Source: Polia nebulosa | Taxonomy: Eukaryota > Arthropoda > Insecta > Lepidoptera > Noctuidae | Assembly (NCBI GenBank): GCA_951329385.1 | Contig: OX589606.1 | Span: 30,326,539 to 30,390,538, forward strand | Reading direction: 5' to 3' | DNA length: 64,000 bases | Shown: positions 9,866 through 20,369 of the stretch, in pieces | Layout of the letters: each line of letters begins with the position of its first letter | Position numbering within the stretch: position 1 is the first letter of the stretch | Program-made: the position numbers and the translations under genes | The notes under the pieces: generated by a model | Database searches by the model: none | What the model was told of the DNA's origin: nothing | What the model saw: the letters and a program-made list of their open reading frames with translations, nothing else

Positions 9866-10151
9866 CCTTTGCCCAACTATCTTGGAGTCGGCTTCCAGTC
9901 TAACCGGATGCAGCTGAATTCCAGTATTTTACATGGAGCGACTGCATAACTTAACTCCGTAACCCAGTTACTGGTTGTCCGACTTTCGGGCTTCTGACGA
10001 CCCGTAACGACTGTCAAACATCCACGTTTGACAGCTGGGACCAACGGCTTATCGTGCTTTCCGAGGCACGAAGGAGTCTCGGTATGTACAGATGGTCACC
10101 CATCCATGAATCAACCCCGGCAAGCGTAGCTTAACCTGATGGCCCGTCCCG
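9866..10151 (-). mobile_element. S3 SINE-like repeat
   Basis: The plus strand reads TTGCCCAACTATCTTGGAGT, then GTCTAACCGGATGCAGCTGA, and ends in AAGCGTAGCTTAACCTGATGG. The copies at 62392-62722 and 53836-54128 have the same blocks on the plus strand. Its head directly abuts the 33-bp array that follows. Confidence 0.65.
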
Positions 10152-10995
10152 TGCGGCTGTTATTATTTAGCCACGATCTCCTCTGCGGCAGTTACTACTT
10201 TAGCCACGAGCTCCTCTGCGGCTGTTATTACTTTAGCCACGAGCTCCTCTGCGGCTGTTATTACTTTAGCCACGAGCTCCTCTGCGGCTGTTATTACTAT
10301 AGCCACGAGCTCCTCTGCGGCTGTTATTACTTTAGCCAAGAGCTCCTCTGTGGCTGTTATTACTTTAGCCACGAGCTCCTCTGCGGCTGTTATTACTTTA
10401 GCCACGAGCTCCTCTGCGGCTGTTATTACTTTAGCCACGAGCTCCTCTGCGGCTGTTATTACTTTAGCCACGAGCTCCTCTGCGGCTGTTATTACTATAG
10501 CCACGAGCTCCTCTGCGGCTGTTATTACTTTAGCCAAGAGCTCCTCTGTGGCTGTTATTACTTTAGCCACGAGCTCCTCTGCGGCTGTTATTACTTTAGC
10601 CACGAGCTCCTCTGCGGCTGTTATTACTTTAGCCACGAGCTCCTCTGCGGCTGTTATTACTTTAGCCACGAGCTCCTCTGCGGCTGTTATTACTTTAGCC
10701 ACGAGCTCCTCTGCGGCTGTTATTACTTTAGCCACGAGCTCCTCTGCGGCTGTTATTACTTTAGCCACGACCTCCTTTGCGGCTGTTATTACTTTAGCCA
10801 CGAGCTCCTCTGCGGCTGTTATTACTTTAGTCACGAGCTCCTCTGCGGCTGTTATTACTTTAGCCACGACCTCCTTTACGGCTGTTATTACTTTAGCCAC
10901 GAGCTCCTCTGCGGCTGTTATTACTTTAGCCACGAGCTCCTCTGCGGCTGTTATTACTTTAGCCACGAGCTCCTCTGCGGCTGTTATTACTTTAG
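10152..10995. repeat. 33-bp minisatellite, about 25 copies
   Basis: Units of TTAGCCACGAGCTCCTCTGC plus GGCTGTTATTACT repeat about 25 times. Because 33 is divisible by three, the array stays open in two plus frames and one minus frame (repeating 11-residue peptides); these are by-products, not genes. Two variant units (CTATAGCC followed by GCCAAGAG with TGTGG) occur at about 10290-10350 and again 198 bp later, which marks a six-unit higher-order duplication. A second pair of variants (CGACCTCCTTT) is 99 bp apart. Confidence 0.95.
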
Positions 10996-11075
10996 AACGA
11001 GCTCCACAATATACGAGGAACGTATCAGCAAGAAAAAAATTACCTAACCCATGTCTTATTTTTAAACAACCTAAA

Positions 11076-11345
11076 AAAAAGGAGGACGACGGATATTCGA
11101 CTATATGTATTTTTTTTGTATGTTCACCGATTTCTCTGTCAATTTGAAGATCTATTTTCAAAATTATTTTTTATTCGAAAGAGTGTAGGTTCTGCTGATA
11201 TGGCCCTATATAAATTTTATCGAAATTGATTCAGAACTGTTTTGAAAAATTAACAAAAACAAAAAATATTTATACACAGAATGATAAGTTTTAATTTCCT
11301 CCAATTGTATTCAAATTCCAAGTTATTGGGTTATTTATTCGGGGT
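11076..11345 (+). repeat. ACCGACTTC repeat, diverged subfamily
   Basis: AAAAGGAGGACGACG, TATGTTCACCGATTTCT and TTTCAAAATTATTTTTTAT match the copy at 39465-39800 in order. No coding content. A stretch containing TATCA.CAAGA and CCTAACCCATG is duplicated at about 11010-11060 and 11395-11450. Confidence 0.5.
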
Positions 11346-11748
11346 TAATAAAACGGTGGTTTTTACCGGTGACTTGACCTGCGCGGGGCTGCCTGGTATA
11401 TGTATACCAGGAGCATATCAACAAGACAAAAATGACCTAACCCATGTTTTAATTCAGCACCCTAATTGCGTAACAAATAAACTCCCAGTTTCAGACACAA
11501 CCCCACGAGATTCCTAATTCATTGCTTCATAGGTTTAAAAATTCGTCTGCTCGTCAAAATAAAAAACGCAATGAATACTATCAACTAGCCAAAATTAAAG
11601 GGATTACGGTATTTGCAAAACAAGCATCGTAGCAAATCAAGTTTTTCATTTATAATATTTATAGCACTTTTTTTTTGTGGCGTTGGGAAATCATCCAACG
11701 ACTTCTCCAGCTCTGGGTAGAGCGAGAGGGCGTGTCAGACTTTTACTG

Positions 11749-12701
11749 TTTTTTTTTTTTTATGAATGACTACTCGCAGTTCAACCCTATTGGTTGTCGA
11801 CTGCTTAACCGAACTTGCCTGTGAAGGCTCTAATTTATTAAAGCCTCCAGCCAGGACTTATTATTATTCTTACATACTAAGTGACTACGCTAAGGGCACC
11901 CTGCGGGGTACGGGCCTCGGCTTAGGGCGTCACTGAGGGGACAGCAAGGGAAGGCTGGATCTGATTCTCATTAATTTGGGGATATGCTTGCTCAGCGGCA
12001 CGTGCTGGCGAGAGACGGGGAGGGCATTGAACAGGTCTTCGCGGGCCTCTACGGCGGGGGCGGAAGGACGGCTGTGTGCGTTGGCGGGCTGTGGTGCTAG
12101 TTTCCCTACGGCTCTCCTGGAGCAGGGTGGTAGGGTCGTCAGGAATGAGGAGGGTATGTCTGGGTCGGCGCACCTTGGAGATGCGGGAGGGTTCGTATCG
12201 GGCGGCCGATGCGATTAGGGGGTTTGGATGATTCGCAGCGGTATCTAGAAAACGCTTGGTGAGACGTTTCAAGCACTGCTGGATGGTGGGAAGTTTGAAG
12301 TCTACATGCAGCTCTTCGTTACGGACAAAGTAGGGGGCACCCGCCGCTCGGCGAAGAAAGCGGCTCTGAAGAGTCTGCATTTTATGAATGAACCGGGGCT
12401 TGGCGTGTGCGAAGACAGGGCCAGCGTAGGTCATGATGGGACGAATGACCGCGGTGAAAGTACGCAGTTTACACTTGTATGACAAGGTACTGCGTTTATT
12501 GATCATGGAATGAAGCCTACCTTGAGCGAAAGCGGCCCGCGCGCGGGCCTGCTTTATGTGCTCGGCGAAGGTGAGGTGTTGGTCTAGGACCACACCCAGG
12601 TATTTAGCCTTCTTCTCCCACGGAATAGGCTTATTATACATGGTGATCGGAGGGGGTGGGGATATTTTGCGTTGGAGTCTCGAGTAGAGAACAGCCTGAC
12701 T
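11749..12701 (-). mobile_element. Jockey-clade LINE, 5'-truncated, inside R1t
   Basis: The target duplication ACTTTTACTG is perfect, at 11739-11748 and 12702-12711. The poly-T tract at 11749-11761 is the 3' poly(A) of a minus-strand element. About 160 bp of 3' UTR precede the coding frame. Confidence 0.9.
11922..12701 (-). pseudogene. Jockey-clade reverse transcriptase, C-terminal portion
   Basis: About 260 codons of the element's ORF2 survive without a stop. Recognisable Jockey signatures are KAKYLGVVLDQHLTF, a TAVIRPIMTYAGPVF segment and an R-x-L-R-R-A-A-G-A-P-Y-F-V-R-N motif, all located after the reverse-transcriptase palm. The endonuclease and catalytic YADD box were lost by 5' truncation, so this cannot be an active enzyme. 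The C-terminal 70 residues are arginine- and proline-rich. Open frame further upstream (12702-12890) is host R1t and flanking DNA, not element. Confidence 0.8.
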
Positions 12702-13388
12702 ACTTTTACTGTCTAAACCCTCTCGTGTTTCTTCAGTTGCCTGAGTGTCAAGAGCCGCGGAATGGTCTCCGAAAGGCTTTTTTTTTAGGCAGAGTAGACT
12801 CACATTTCGCAAATGCGACGTCAGAATCATGAACCTATTGTTATTAAGCGATGATCGAACCCAGTATACAATGATAGTCGTATCTGACAACCACTAGAGC
12901 AAAGGTGAAAGTGATGGGATAACAATTGTGAAACATCTAAAATATATGGTGCTGTGTAGCGGCATTTACCCAACCATATACGAACTGAAAACTCTCTTTC
13001 CGGCTGATCACCTAACTGTGCAAACGTCAAGAAGTGCGCTCCGCAAGATTTAAGCATAAAAAGTGTTAAAACCTCACTTATATTTTACACTGTGCAAGTG
13101 AATCGAAAATTAAAGGTACAAGTGCAAGAAGAACACTAAAAACTGTGCGAATGTGTGTTGTATTATTGTGTCCAAAGACTACTTTACTAAACTCATAAAC
13201 TGTTTGTGTATAACCTATAATAAAATTTGACATTGACACAAACAAGAGCTACCAACACAACATCAGAATACGGAACATTGCGTTTCGTTACACGCAAACT
13301 ACTGAGTGAGTGTTGCCACTCCTATAGAATAAATTTCCTACTAAATCACATCTGAGTTGTCAACATCGAAATTCGAAATATTACTAAA

Positions 13389-14096
13389 ATGGACGATCAA
13401 ATGCAACTATTATTTACAAAATTAAAGCTAGAAATGGACAAGCAAACAACTACATTAAAAACTTCTATTAGAGAAGAGATAGAGGAGAAATTGAAACCAT
13501 TGGTGGATGATAACCTATTTCTAAAAAATGAAGTTTTAAAATTAAATGAGAAGATAAAACGGCTAGAATCTGATAAAAGGGAACACAATTTAATATTCTA
13601 TGGCTTGGAGGAGCCCGCAAAAGAAACTATTAACGTAATGGAAATGGTAGTAAAAACTCTAAATGATTCTGGTATCGAGGTTAACAATCGGGATATCAAC
13701 AAAGCTTTTAGACTTGGCAAAGAGAAAGAAGAAGCACGCCCGGTTCTAGTTAGCATGTTAAATGCATGGAAAAAAATCGAAATCCTAAAAAACAAGAAAA
13801 GATTACCTAAAAATATTTTTGTCAATGAAGACTTCAGCAAAGAAGTTTTGGAAAAGCGGAGGGAACTCATACCCCAGTTAAAAGAAGAAAGAAAAAAGGG
13901 ACATATAGCATTCTTAAAATACGACAAACTAGTCGTTAAAGGAGAAGTAGCGACACGAGATAAAAGGAAGAGAGAACAATCTGTATCACCAAAACCAAAC
14001 AATGAAAATGTCAGACCGAAAATGAATAAAGTAAATGCATTCGAACGAATGTACAGAAACAGGTCTCACTCAACAACAGATTTAAATAAGGAATAG
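13389..14096 (+). CDS. RTE LINE ORF1 protein (coiled coil, nucleic-acid-binding type)
   Basis: The frame encodes 235 residues, starting at an ATG in good context (AAAATGG). Residues 1-65 are rich in K, E and L with heptad-like spacing and should form a coiled coil for oligomerisation. The middle (about 66-150), with NLIFYGL near residue 67, resembles the small RNA-recognition fold of LINE ORF1 proteins (transposase_22-type). The C-terminal 50 residues are basic. The likely role is coating element RNA as a chaperone in the cytoplasmic particle. It ends at a TAG (14094-14096), after which the same frame stays open into ORF2. Family assignment by motif order, not alignment. Confidence 0.8.
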   Translation: MDDQMQLLFTKLKLEMDKQTTTLKTSIREEIEEKLKPLVDDNLFLKNEVLKLNEKIKRLESDKREHNLIFYGLEEPAKETINVMEMVVKTLNDSGIEVNNRDINKAFRLGKEKEEARPVLVSMLNAWKKIEILKNKKRLPKNIFVNEDFSKEVLEKRRELIPQLKEERKKGHIAFLKYDKLVVKGEVATRDKRKREQSVSPKPNNENVRPKMNKVNAFERMYRNRSHSTTDLNKE

Positions 14097-14198
14097 CCAC
14101 TAACACACGTCAGTAACCGGAAGATCAGAACAAGTAAACAAATAATATTCAACGATACAACTAAAACTAATACACCTCCCCCAAGCCGGCTGGTCCCC

Positions 14199-17063
14199 GT
14201 GGGGGAATATGACCAACCCCTTCCAGCACAATTGATAAGGAAAAATAACATTAGTATCAAAACGAAGGATAAAAGAAAACTTTATATTGCCACTTTAAAC
14301 TGCTTAACCTTGCGTACAGAAGAGAGTCTAACCGAATTGGAACTAGCACTCTCAAATATAAAGTGGGATGTTTTAGGATTAAGTGAAGTAAGAAGATTAG
14401 GAGAAAGTATTGAGGACCGCAAGGAGTATATTTTATATTACAAAGGTGAAACAAAAGGAAGTTACGGTGTGGGATTCATGATTAAAAAACATTTAGAAGG
14501 AAACATAGAAGAATTCAAGGGCATATCAGAGAGAATAGCTGTACTTAATCTGAATCTGCCATCGTACAAAAACAAATGGTCGATTATCCAAATTTACGCC
14601 CCCACAGAACAGCACGAGGAATCTGCCAAAGACCTCTTCTATGAACAACTAACATCAGTCCTACAGCAATCGCACAAGAACGTAATGTTGATAGGCGATT
14701 TTAATGGCAGAATTGGTTCTCAACAAACTGGAGAAGAAAATGTAATTGGGAAATTTGGTTTTGGGAGAAGAAGCAACAATGGCAAAAGAATGATCAATAT
14801 GGCATTTGAAAACAATCTTGTATTTATGAATAGCTTTTTCAATAAAAATACTAAGAATAAGTGGACATGGCTATCACCAGATGGAACATATAGAAATGAA
14901 ATAGATTATATAGCAACTAATAATAGAAAAGCTTTTTATGATGTAAGTGTTGTTAAACAACTTAACTTTAACACTAACCATAGAATGGTTAGAGCAATAA
15001 TAAATAGTGCAGAGCCTAAAAAACCCAGAAATAAGTTTAATGCAATAATAAATATTGGTAGATACCCAAATGAAGAAAAAAATGAAACTGATGAAAGTTA
15101 CGAAAAAGGAATATACGAAATCTATGGATCACTATACGCTCAGTTGGCAAAACCTAAGGCATGTTATACGGAAAATGAAACCAAAACCCTAATAGAAGAA
15201 AGAAGGCAACTTTTAAAAAATAAAAAAGATAAACATAATTTAAGAGCTATTTCAGAAGTAAGTAAAAAAATAAGTAAAAGTATTAAGAAGGACAGAGCAA
15301 AAAGAAGATTAGACATACTCAACAGTCACATAAAAAAGACAGGTGGAGTTAAAAAAGCCTTAAAAGAACTGGTGGAGTCAAAACAATGGATACCAAACAT
15401 TAAGAATAAAGCAGGTAAGCAGGAGACCATAAGAAGAACTATAATCCAAATTGCAACAGACTTTTACAGGTCACTCTACGCAGCGGACCCCAATGTTCAG
15501 ATTCCAACTTCAAATCTAGAAGACGACGAAAATGAGGATATTCCAGTTTTTCTACAATCAGAAATAGAAAAAGCTGTTCACAGTCTAAAGAGCGACAAGT
15601 CACCTGGGCGAGATCAAATAACGAACGAGATGATAAAATCTTCAATCATGGTACCTGAAAACTTAAGAAAACTCACAGAAATATATAATAGAATCTTAAG
15701 AACGGAATCTATACCATCGCAGTGGACAAGGAGTACAATTATCCTTTTACACAAGAAAGGGGATCGGGATAACATCGAAAATTATAGACCAATTAGTTTG
15801 TTGTCAAATATATATAAAGTATTTTCAAAATTGATTCTAAATAGACTAACAGGGTTATTGGACGAACAACAGCCAATCGAACAAGCTGGATTCCGAGCGG
15901 GATTCTCAACCATCGACCATATACATGTATTAAAACAGCTAATAGAGAAATCCAAAGAATACAATAAAACACTGTATATTGCATTTGTGGATTATAGTAA
16001 GGCGTTCGATTCCATTAAGCACGAGTCACTCTGGAAGGCCTTAACTCAACAAGGAATTCCCAAGAAATACATTCGAATAATCAAAAATATATACAAGAAC
16101 AGCACGGCACAAATAAAATTGGAAACAATCGGCGAAGAGTTCCCTATAGCGAAAGGCGTAAGACAAGGAGACCCGTTGTCCCCAAAACTTTTTTCTGCAA
16201 TCCTAGAAAGTGTATTTAGGAACATAGAGTGGGAAAATGTAGGCATAAATATTAACGGGGAAGAACTCAACCATTTAAGGTTCGCAGATGATTTAGTATT
16301 AATCACTGACAGCCCTTGCACACTGCGACATATGCTGCAACAGTTAACAGAAGCTAGTAGAATAGTAGGTCTTACCATGAATAAATCTAAAACAAACGTA
16401 ATGACAAATAGGGAAGAAATAGCCGTAACAATAGATGGCGAAAGCATTGGATACGTGAAAAATTATACATACCTGGGACAGTTAATATCATTCAGAGATC
16501 AAACGGACATGGAAATCGAAAGAAGAGTTGCTTGTGCATGGAAAAGATATTGGTCACTCAAGGAGATACTTAAAAGCAAATACTTTTCCATGGCAGCTAA
16601 GAGAAAAGTCCTCAACTCGTGCGTCTTACCTTGCCTGACATATGGGAGCCAGACGTGGGCCCTAAATCAAAAACATCTTTTAAAACTGAGATCATGTCAA
16701 CGGGGAATGGAGAGAAGCATGATTGGTGTCACTAAAAAAGATCGGTTAAGGGCAGTTGAAATACGATCCAGAACCAAAGTAGATGATATAATAAATAAAG
16801 TAAGACAGTTGAAATGGAGATGGACAGGACACATGACGAGAGATAGTAAGGTAAAATGGACAAAAATTATAACAGAGTGGCAACCACGTGATGGCAAAAG
16901 GAAAAGGGGAAGACAGGCAAAGAGATGGATAGACGACATAAAAAAAACTGGAGGCGCTACCTGGTCTAGAAAAGCTAGAGATAGTAATGAGTGGAAACAG
17001 CTGGAAGAGGCCTATGTGTCACAGGACACGCTGATCACTAAACCGGAAAACCCGATGTGTTAG
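14199..17063 (+). CDS. RTE LINE ORF2: endonuclease and reverse transcriptase
   Basis: The frame is open from 14097, directly after the ORF1 stop and in the same phase; the start given is a GTG because no ATG precedes the endonuclease. Numbered from 14199: endonuclease about 28-265, with N34, E63 (LSEVR), D167 and N169 (GDFNGR), D236 (EIDYI) and H261; reverse transcriptase about 450-740, with GVRQGDPLSP at 653 and the FADD box at 695-698; then a C-terminal KLKWRW-type region as in other RTE elements. The protein should nick genomic DNA and copy element RNA there. The residue before H261 is N where the family consensus SDH has D. The first in-frame ATG (14478) lies past E63, so AUG initiation there would destroy the nuclease. 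Confidence 0.88.
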   Translation: MGEYDQPLPAQLIRKNNISIKTKDKRKLYIATLNCLTLRTEESLTELELALSNIKWDVLGLSEVRRLGESIEDRKEYILYYKGETKGSYGVGFMIKKHLEGNIEEFKGISERIAVLNLNLPSYKNKWSIIQIYAPTEQHEESAKDLFYEQLTSVLQQSHKNVMLIGDFNGRIGSQQTGEENVIGKFGFGRRSNNGKRMINMAFENNLVFMNSFFNKNTKNKWTWLSPDGTYRNEIDYIATNNRKAFYDVSVVKQLNFNTNHRMVRAIINSAEPKKPRNKFNAIINIGRYPNEEKNETDESYEKGIYEIYGSLYAQLAKPKACYTENETKTLIEERRQLLKNKKDKHNLRAISEVSKKISKSIKKDRAKRRLDILNSHIKKTGGVKKALKELVESKQWIPNIKNKAGKQETIRRTIIQIATDFYRSLYAADPNVQIPTSNLEDDENEDIPVFLQSEIEKAVHSLKSDKSPGRDQITNEMIKSSIMVPENLRKLTEIYNRILRTESIPSQWTRSTIILLHKKGDRDNIENYRPISLLSNIYKVFSKLILNRLTGLLDEQQPIEQAGFRAGFSTIDHIHVLKQLIEKSKEYNKTLYIAFVDYSKAFDSIKHESLWKALTQQGIPKKYIRIIKNIYKNSTAQIKLETIGEEFPIAKGVRQGDPLSPKLFSAILESVFRNIEWENVGININGEELNHLRFADDLVLITDSPCTLRHMLQQLTEASRIVGLTMNKSKTNVMTNREEIAVTIDGESIGYVKNYTYLGQLISFRDQTDMEIERRVACAWKRYWSLKEILKSKYFSMAAKRKVLNSCVLPCLTYGSQTWALNQKHLLKLRSCQRGMERSMIGVTKKDRLRAVEIRSRTKVDDIINKVRQLKWRWTGHMTRDSKVKWTKIITEWQPRDGKRKRGRQAKRWIDDIKKTGGATWSRKARDSNEWKQLEEAYVSQDTLITKPENPMC

Positions 17064-17287
17064 ATTTAAGTTTTTTTTTGATACCGTTAGATTATACTTG
17101 TGTTTAGTTCTTCAGCAATAAAGGCTTAATAAATAAATAATACGAACTGAAAAAAATACCTGTACCCCAAGTGTGATTTTTATAACGAACTCGATCGCGT
17201 TAAAGTAAACGACAATTTATACTAAAACTGAATAACCGCCGCCTGGCTAAAACGGGTAACCTCTATTTTTTAATACGATTTGACATA

Positions 17288-17663
17288 CTGTTTTTTTTTT
17301 GGGGGTGTGGGCAATCATCCAATTACTTCTCCCGCTCTGGTGGAGCGGCGGGAGGGCGTGTCAGACTCTTACTGACTAAAACCCACCCCTGTTGTTTCCC
17401 TGAGTGCCCAGGGGTGCGGTAACTTATTTTCAGAATTTATCCGCTACCCCTAGGCATGCAGGCTCCGGCACGATGGGCCCCGTCAGTGGTGGCTGACAAC
17501 ATCTCTTTGAGGCGCGCGTGGAACACTACGCGCCGTCGACTCACGGGCCTGGTGCTGATCGGAGGGCGAGCTACCCACTGTTCGCCGTCCGCAGCGGGCC
17601 TGCGGCCGACCCGGGCGGTCTACGGTGGCCGGAGATCGTCTCGCGACGTCCTACGCCCAGTAA
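17288..17663 (-). mobile_element. R1t copy 4, with TSD
   Basis: The duplication GATTTGACATA is perfect, at 17277-17287 and 17664-17674. This copy reaches about 60 bp further 5' than the short R1t form and includes the CGGAGATCGTCTCGCGACGT segment of the LINE 3' UTR. Confidence 0.9.
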
Positions 17664-17679
17664 GATTTGACATATCTAA

Positions 17680-18660
17680 GCGAACGTTTACGCAAACGCG
17701 TCACCAGGCCCTCTGACGTCACGAAATTCTATAACGCGCCATTTCAACACATAAAAAAATTAAAAGTGTTTATTCATAGTGACAATAGTAGTTGAGCAAC
17801 TTTTTTTTCCGTGGGAAATATAAATGAACTAGTTTTTTAGTCTAGCAGCACTACGTCTCTAAAATAATCTTAATCCTACGCAATAGAATTTCAAGGCTGT
17901 ACTCTTCCCCTTTGTTCGTAAAATTCAGCTTCTTCTATTTCACGATAGCTCAATTAATTTGATGGATTCTCAATAGCAATCAATCAAAATCAAAAGTCAT
18001 TTATTCAAACTAGACTGAGTGCCAGCACTTTTTGAACGTCAAAGTTCTACATAAAGGCAGTCCTCAAAAATTTCCCGCCCGTCACCACTTCCAACTATTA
18101 ACTAGTGTTTTAGCTGTGTGAAGGACTTTAATCTTATATACTTGTAAGCAACAATCTCTACATAATTGTATGTAACATAATATGTAAAACAGAAAAAATA
18201 AAGATACACCGTTCAAAATTATAATCATAAAAATTAATTATACTTGTTAACTAGCACACTTCATTATGCCATCAAAAACGGAAAAAAACTCAAGCATAAA
18301 CATTAAATCAAATTAAATAAGACTCCAGACATAACTGGTGTGCCCGCTTACACGTGCAACGGCAGAATCTAACGATAAGGGTGTGATTTGAAGCCACAAG
18401 TGATAAACTAGAGCCATCAGTAAAATCAGGAAACAATAATTATTTTGTGAACTCATAAAACCTGTCACAAGGTAATTATGAGGAAATAACATCAAGTGTA
18501 ACATTGTCTTGCGTTTAACACATCGACCAACTATTCTTATCATCTAAATAGTCGTTGATGGAATAGTATCGCCTTTGAACAGAGACTAGATTTGACTTTA
18601 GTTTTAAATGCATTAAAAGGGCAGGTTAAAAAGAAAGGGGTAGCTTATTATAAAAGCGGA
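17680..18660. other. Unassigned AT-rich spacer
   Basis: No gene is recognised. The stretch at about 17980-18060 (AATCAAAATCAAAAGTCATT followed by ACGTCAAAGTTCTACATAAA) resembles a minus-strand retroelement tail; a related stretch lies at 31066-31130. Confidence 0.4.
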
Positions 18661-18682
18661 TACCGAGACCCATAAACGAACC

Positions 18683-19919
18683 ATGAACCTTAGAGTCGTT
18701 GAGAGGATCCGGCAACTGGGACTCGAGGTGGCATTGCACAAGTCCGAGGCCATGTGTTTTCATGGTCCTCGGAACGCGCCACCGTCGGGTTCTCGGATAA
18801 CGGTAGGAGGGGTTAACATCGGCGTCGAGGAGACGATGAGGTACCTGGGTCTCGTCCTCGACCGCCAGTGGAACTTTGTCGAACATTTCCGACATTTGGC
18901 TCCCAGACTGGAGCGGGCCAATGCTGCTTTGAAGCGGCTCCTGCCCAATATTTAAAAAAAAAAAAAAAACGTTGCCTCACACTAGGCACACACACTCCTG
19001 CACACTACACACCTGCACACCCCCCCCCTGCTACTACATTCCTGTATCGTGGGTGCATTCACAAACATGTAAATTCACATACACAAGACACCCAGACCCG
19101 GAAAAACTATCTGCAGGTCATACAAATATTTGTTCCGTGCGGGGGTCGAACCCGCGACACGCAGCGCAGCAGCCGAACGCTCAACCACTGCGCCAACCGT
19201 GCCGTCAAAAACTAATCTGGGGGGTCCAAACGCCTCCTGCCGGAGGCTAACACGGGGATCGTGCGGTCCATGGCCCTTTACGGGGCACCGGTGTGGGCGT
19301 GTTCTTTGAGGCGGCGACCAGCGCGCCGGTTGAACGCGTCCCAAAGGGTTATGGCCATTCGGCTCATCCGAGGATACCGCACGGTCTTCTGTGAGGCGGC
19401 GAGTCTCCTTGTCGGACTGTCGCCATGGGATCTGGAGGCCAAGGTCCTCGCGCTGCTCTGGGAGTGGCGCGAGGAGGGCAAACACCGGGGCTAAACCTGC
19501 TGCCGCGACACGTTTCGGCTCGGCGGACGGAGCTCCGGCAGGATCTCATTGTGACATGGAGACAGCGACTGTCGCAACCCAGCGCTGGGCACGCCACCAT
19601 CGCGGCGGTAGTGCTCCTCTTTGAGGAGTGGCTGGAGAGGCGTCACGGCGTCCTCACCTTCCGACTGACGCAGGTCCTCACCGGACACGGTTGTTTCGGG
19701 AGGTTCCTGCATCAGATCAGGCGGAAGGAAACGCCCAGGTGTTACCACTGCACGGATCGCCCAGAGGACACGGTGGACCATACGGTGGAGGTCTGCCCCG
19801 CTTGGGCGGAGCAGCGCCATGTCCTCGTAGATGCGGCGACCTCTCGCGCCCGGCCCTGGTTCAGTCCATGGTACGGAGCGAGAGGGAATGTGAGGCAGTC
19901 TACCTTTGCGAAGCAGTAA
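18683..19919 (+). pseudogene. R1-clade reverse transcriptase C-terminal half, frameshifted
   Basis: The coding sequence is read in three consecutive frames. The first (18683-18950) ends in a MRYLGLVLDRQWNF thumb motif; the second (19261-19494) carries YGAPVW and the RVMAIRLIRGYRTV segment typical of the R1 clade; the third (from about 19485 to 19919) holds LTGHGCFGRFLHQ and a CCHC finger (CYHC, then H and C in DHTVEVCPAW). The palm with the catalytic aspartates is absent. A SINE breaks it between the first two parts and a frameshift near 19485 joins the last two. It is non-functional but informative for the R1 family. Confidence 0.85.
18955..19207 (-). mobile_element. S1 SINE inside R1 pseudogene
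   Basis: The minus-strand copy has an A tract (poly-T complement at 18955-18969 reads as A run on plus), the body with TGTATCGTGGGTGCATTCAC, and a tRNA-like head ending in GCGCCAACCGTGCCGTC. The R1 coding sequence continues in sense on both sides. Confidence 0.7.
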
Positions 19920-20369
19920 TGCTCGCGAAGGTGGAGGCGGGATGCGTGAGGGAAGCTTAACGGAGTGGCCCTCACGGCCCCGGCCGCTACCACCGCAGGA
20001 GAGGTACTGGGCGTAGGACGTCGCGAGACGATCTCCGGCCACTGTAGACCTGGGCCTGCGGACGGTGAGCAGTGGGTAGCTCGCCGTCCGATCAGCACCA
20101 GGCCCGTGAGTCGACGGCGCGTAGTGTTCACGCGCGCCCCAAAGAGATGAGTGTCAGCCACCACTGACGGGGCCCATCGTGGCCGGTGCCTGCATGCCTA
20201 GGGGTAGCGGATAAATTCTGAAAATAAGTTACTGCATCCCTGGGCACTCAGTCAGGGAAGGAACAGGGGTGGGTTTTCTTTCAGTAAGAGTCTGACACGC
20301 CCTCCCGCTCCACCCAGAGCTGGAGAAGTCATTGGATGATTTCCCAGCCTCCTAAAAAAAAAAAGGTAT

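Larger units (their letters stand above)
11668..12765 (-). mobile_element. R1t copy 3, interrupted by a Jockey LINE
   Basis: Minus-strand R1t 3' UTR occupies 11668-11748 (poly-T, then AATCATCCAACGACTTCTCC) and continues, degenerate, at 12702-12765. The Jockey LINE lies between, with its own duplication. No clear outer duplication is seen for the R1t copy. Confidence 0.7.
12992..17139 (+). mobile_element. RTE-clade LINE, apparently full length
   Basis: A 4,148-bp element is bounded by a perfect 14-bp duplication, ATACGAACTGAAAA, at 12978-12991 and 17140-17153. It has a 397-bp 5' leader, ORF1 with a coiled coil, ORF2 with apurinic-type endonuclease and reverse transcriptase, a short 3' UTR and an AATAAATAA tail. 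No frameshift is visible. Length, perfect long duplication and open frames indicate a very recent, possibly active copy. Two shorter fragments of RTE elements lie at 4878 and 58991. Confidence 0.92.
18665..20364 (+). mobile_element. R1-clade LINE, 5'-truncated (R1t copy 5)
   Basis: This is the longest R1 copy here: about 1 kb of ORF2, the GC-rich 3' UTR and poly(A) at about 20354-20364. An S1 SINE is inserted at 18955-19207. No convincing target duplication is seen. Confidence 0.85.

Noticed and set aside
10152..10995. CRISPR-like array
   Set aside because: Units are contiguous with no unique spacers, and the DNA is eukaryotic.
10139..11161. Long open frames on both strands (302, 265 and 332 codons) as repeat-protein genes
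   Set aside because: They are produced by a 33-bp tandem array whose unit is a multiple of three; all substitutions follow the DNA unit, not a protein constraint, and no start context or homology is seen.
13598..14002. Minus-strand open frame across RTE ORF1
   Set aside because: It mirrors the lysine- and glutamate-rich sense frame and has no recognisable domain.
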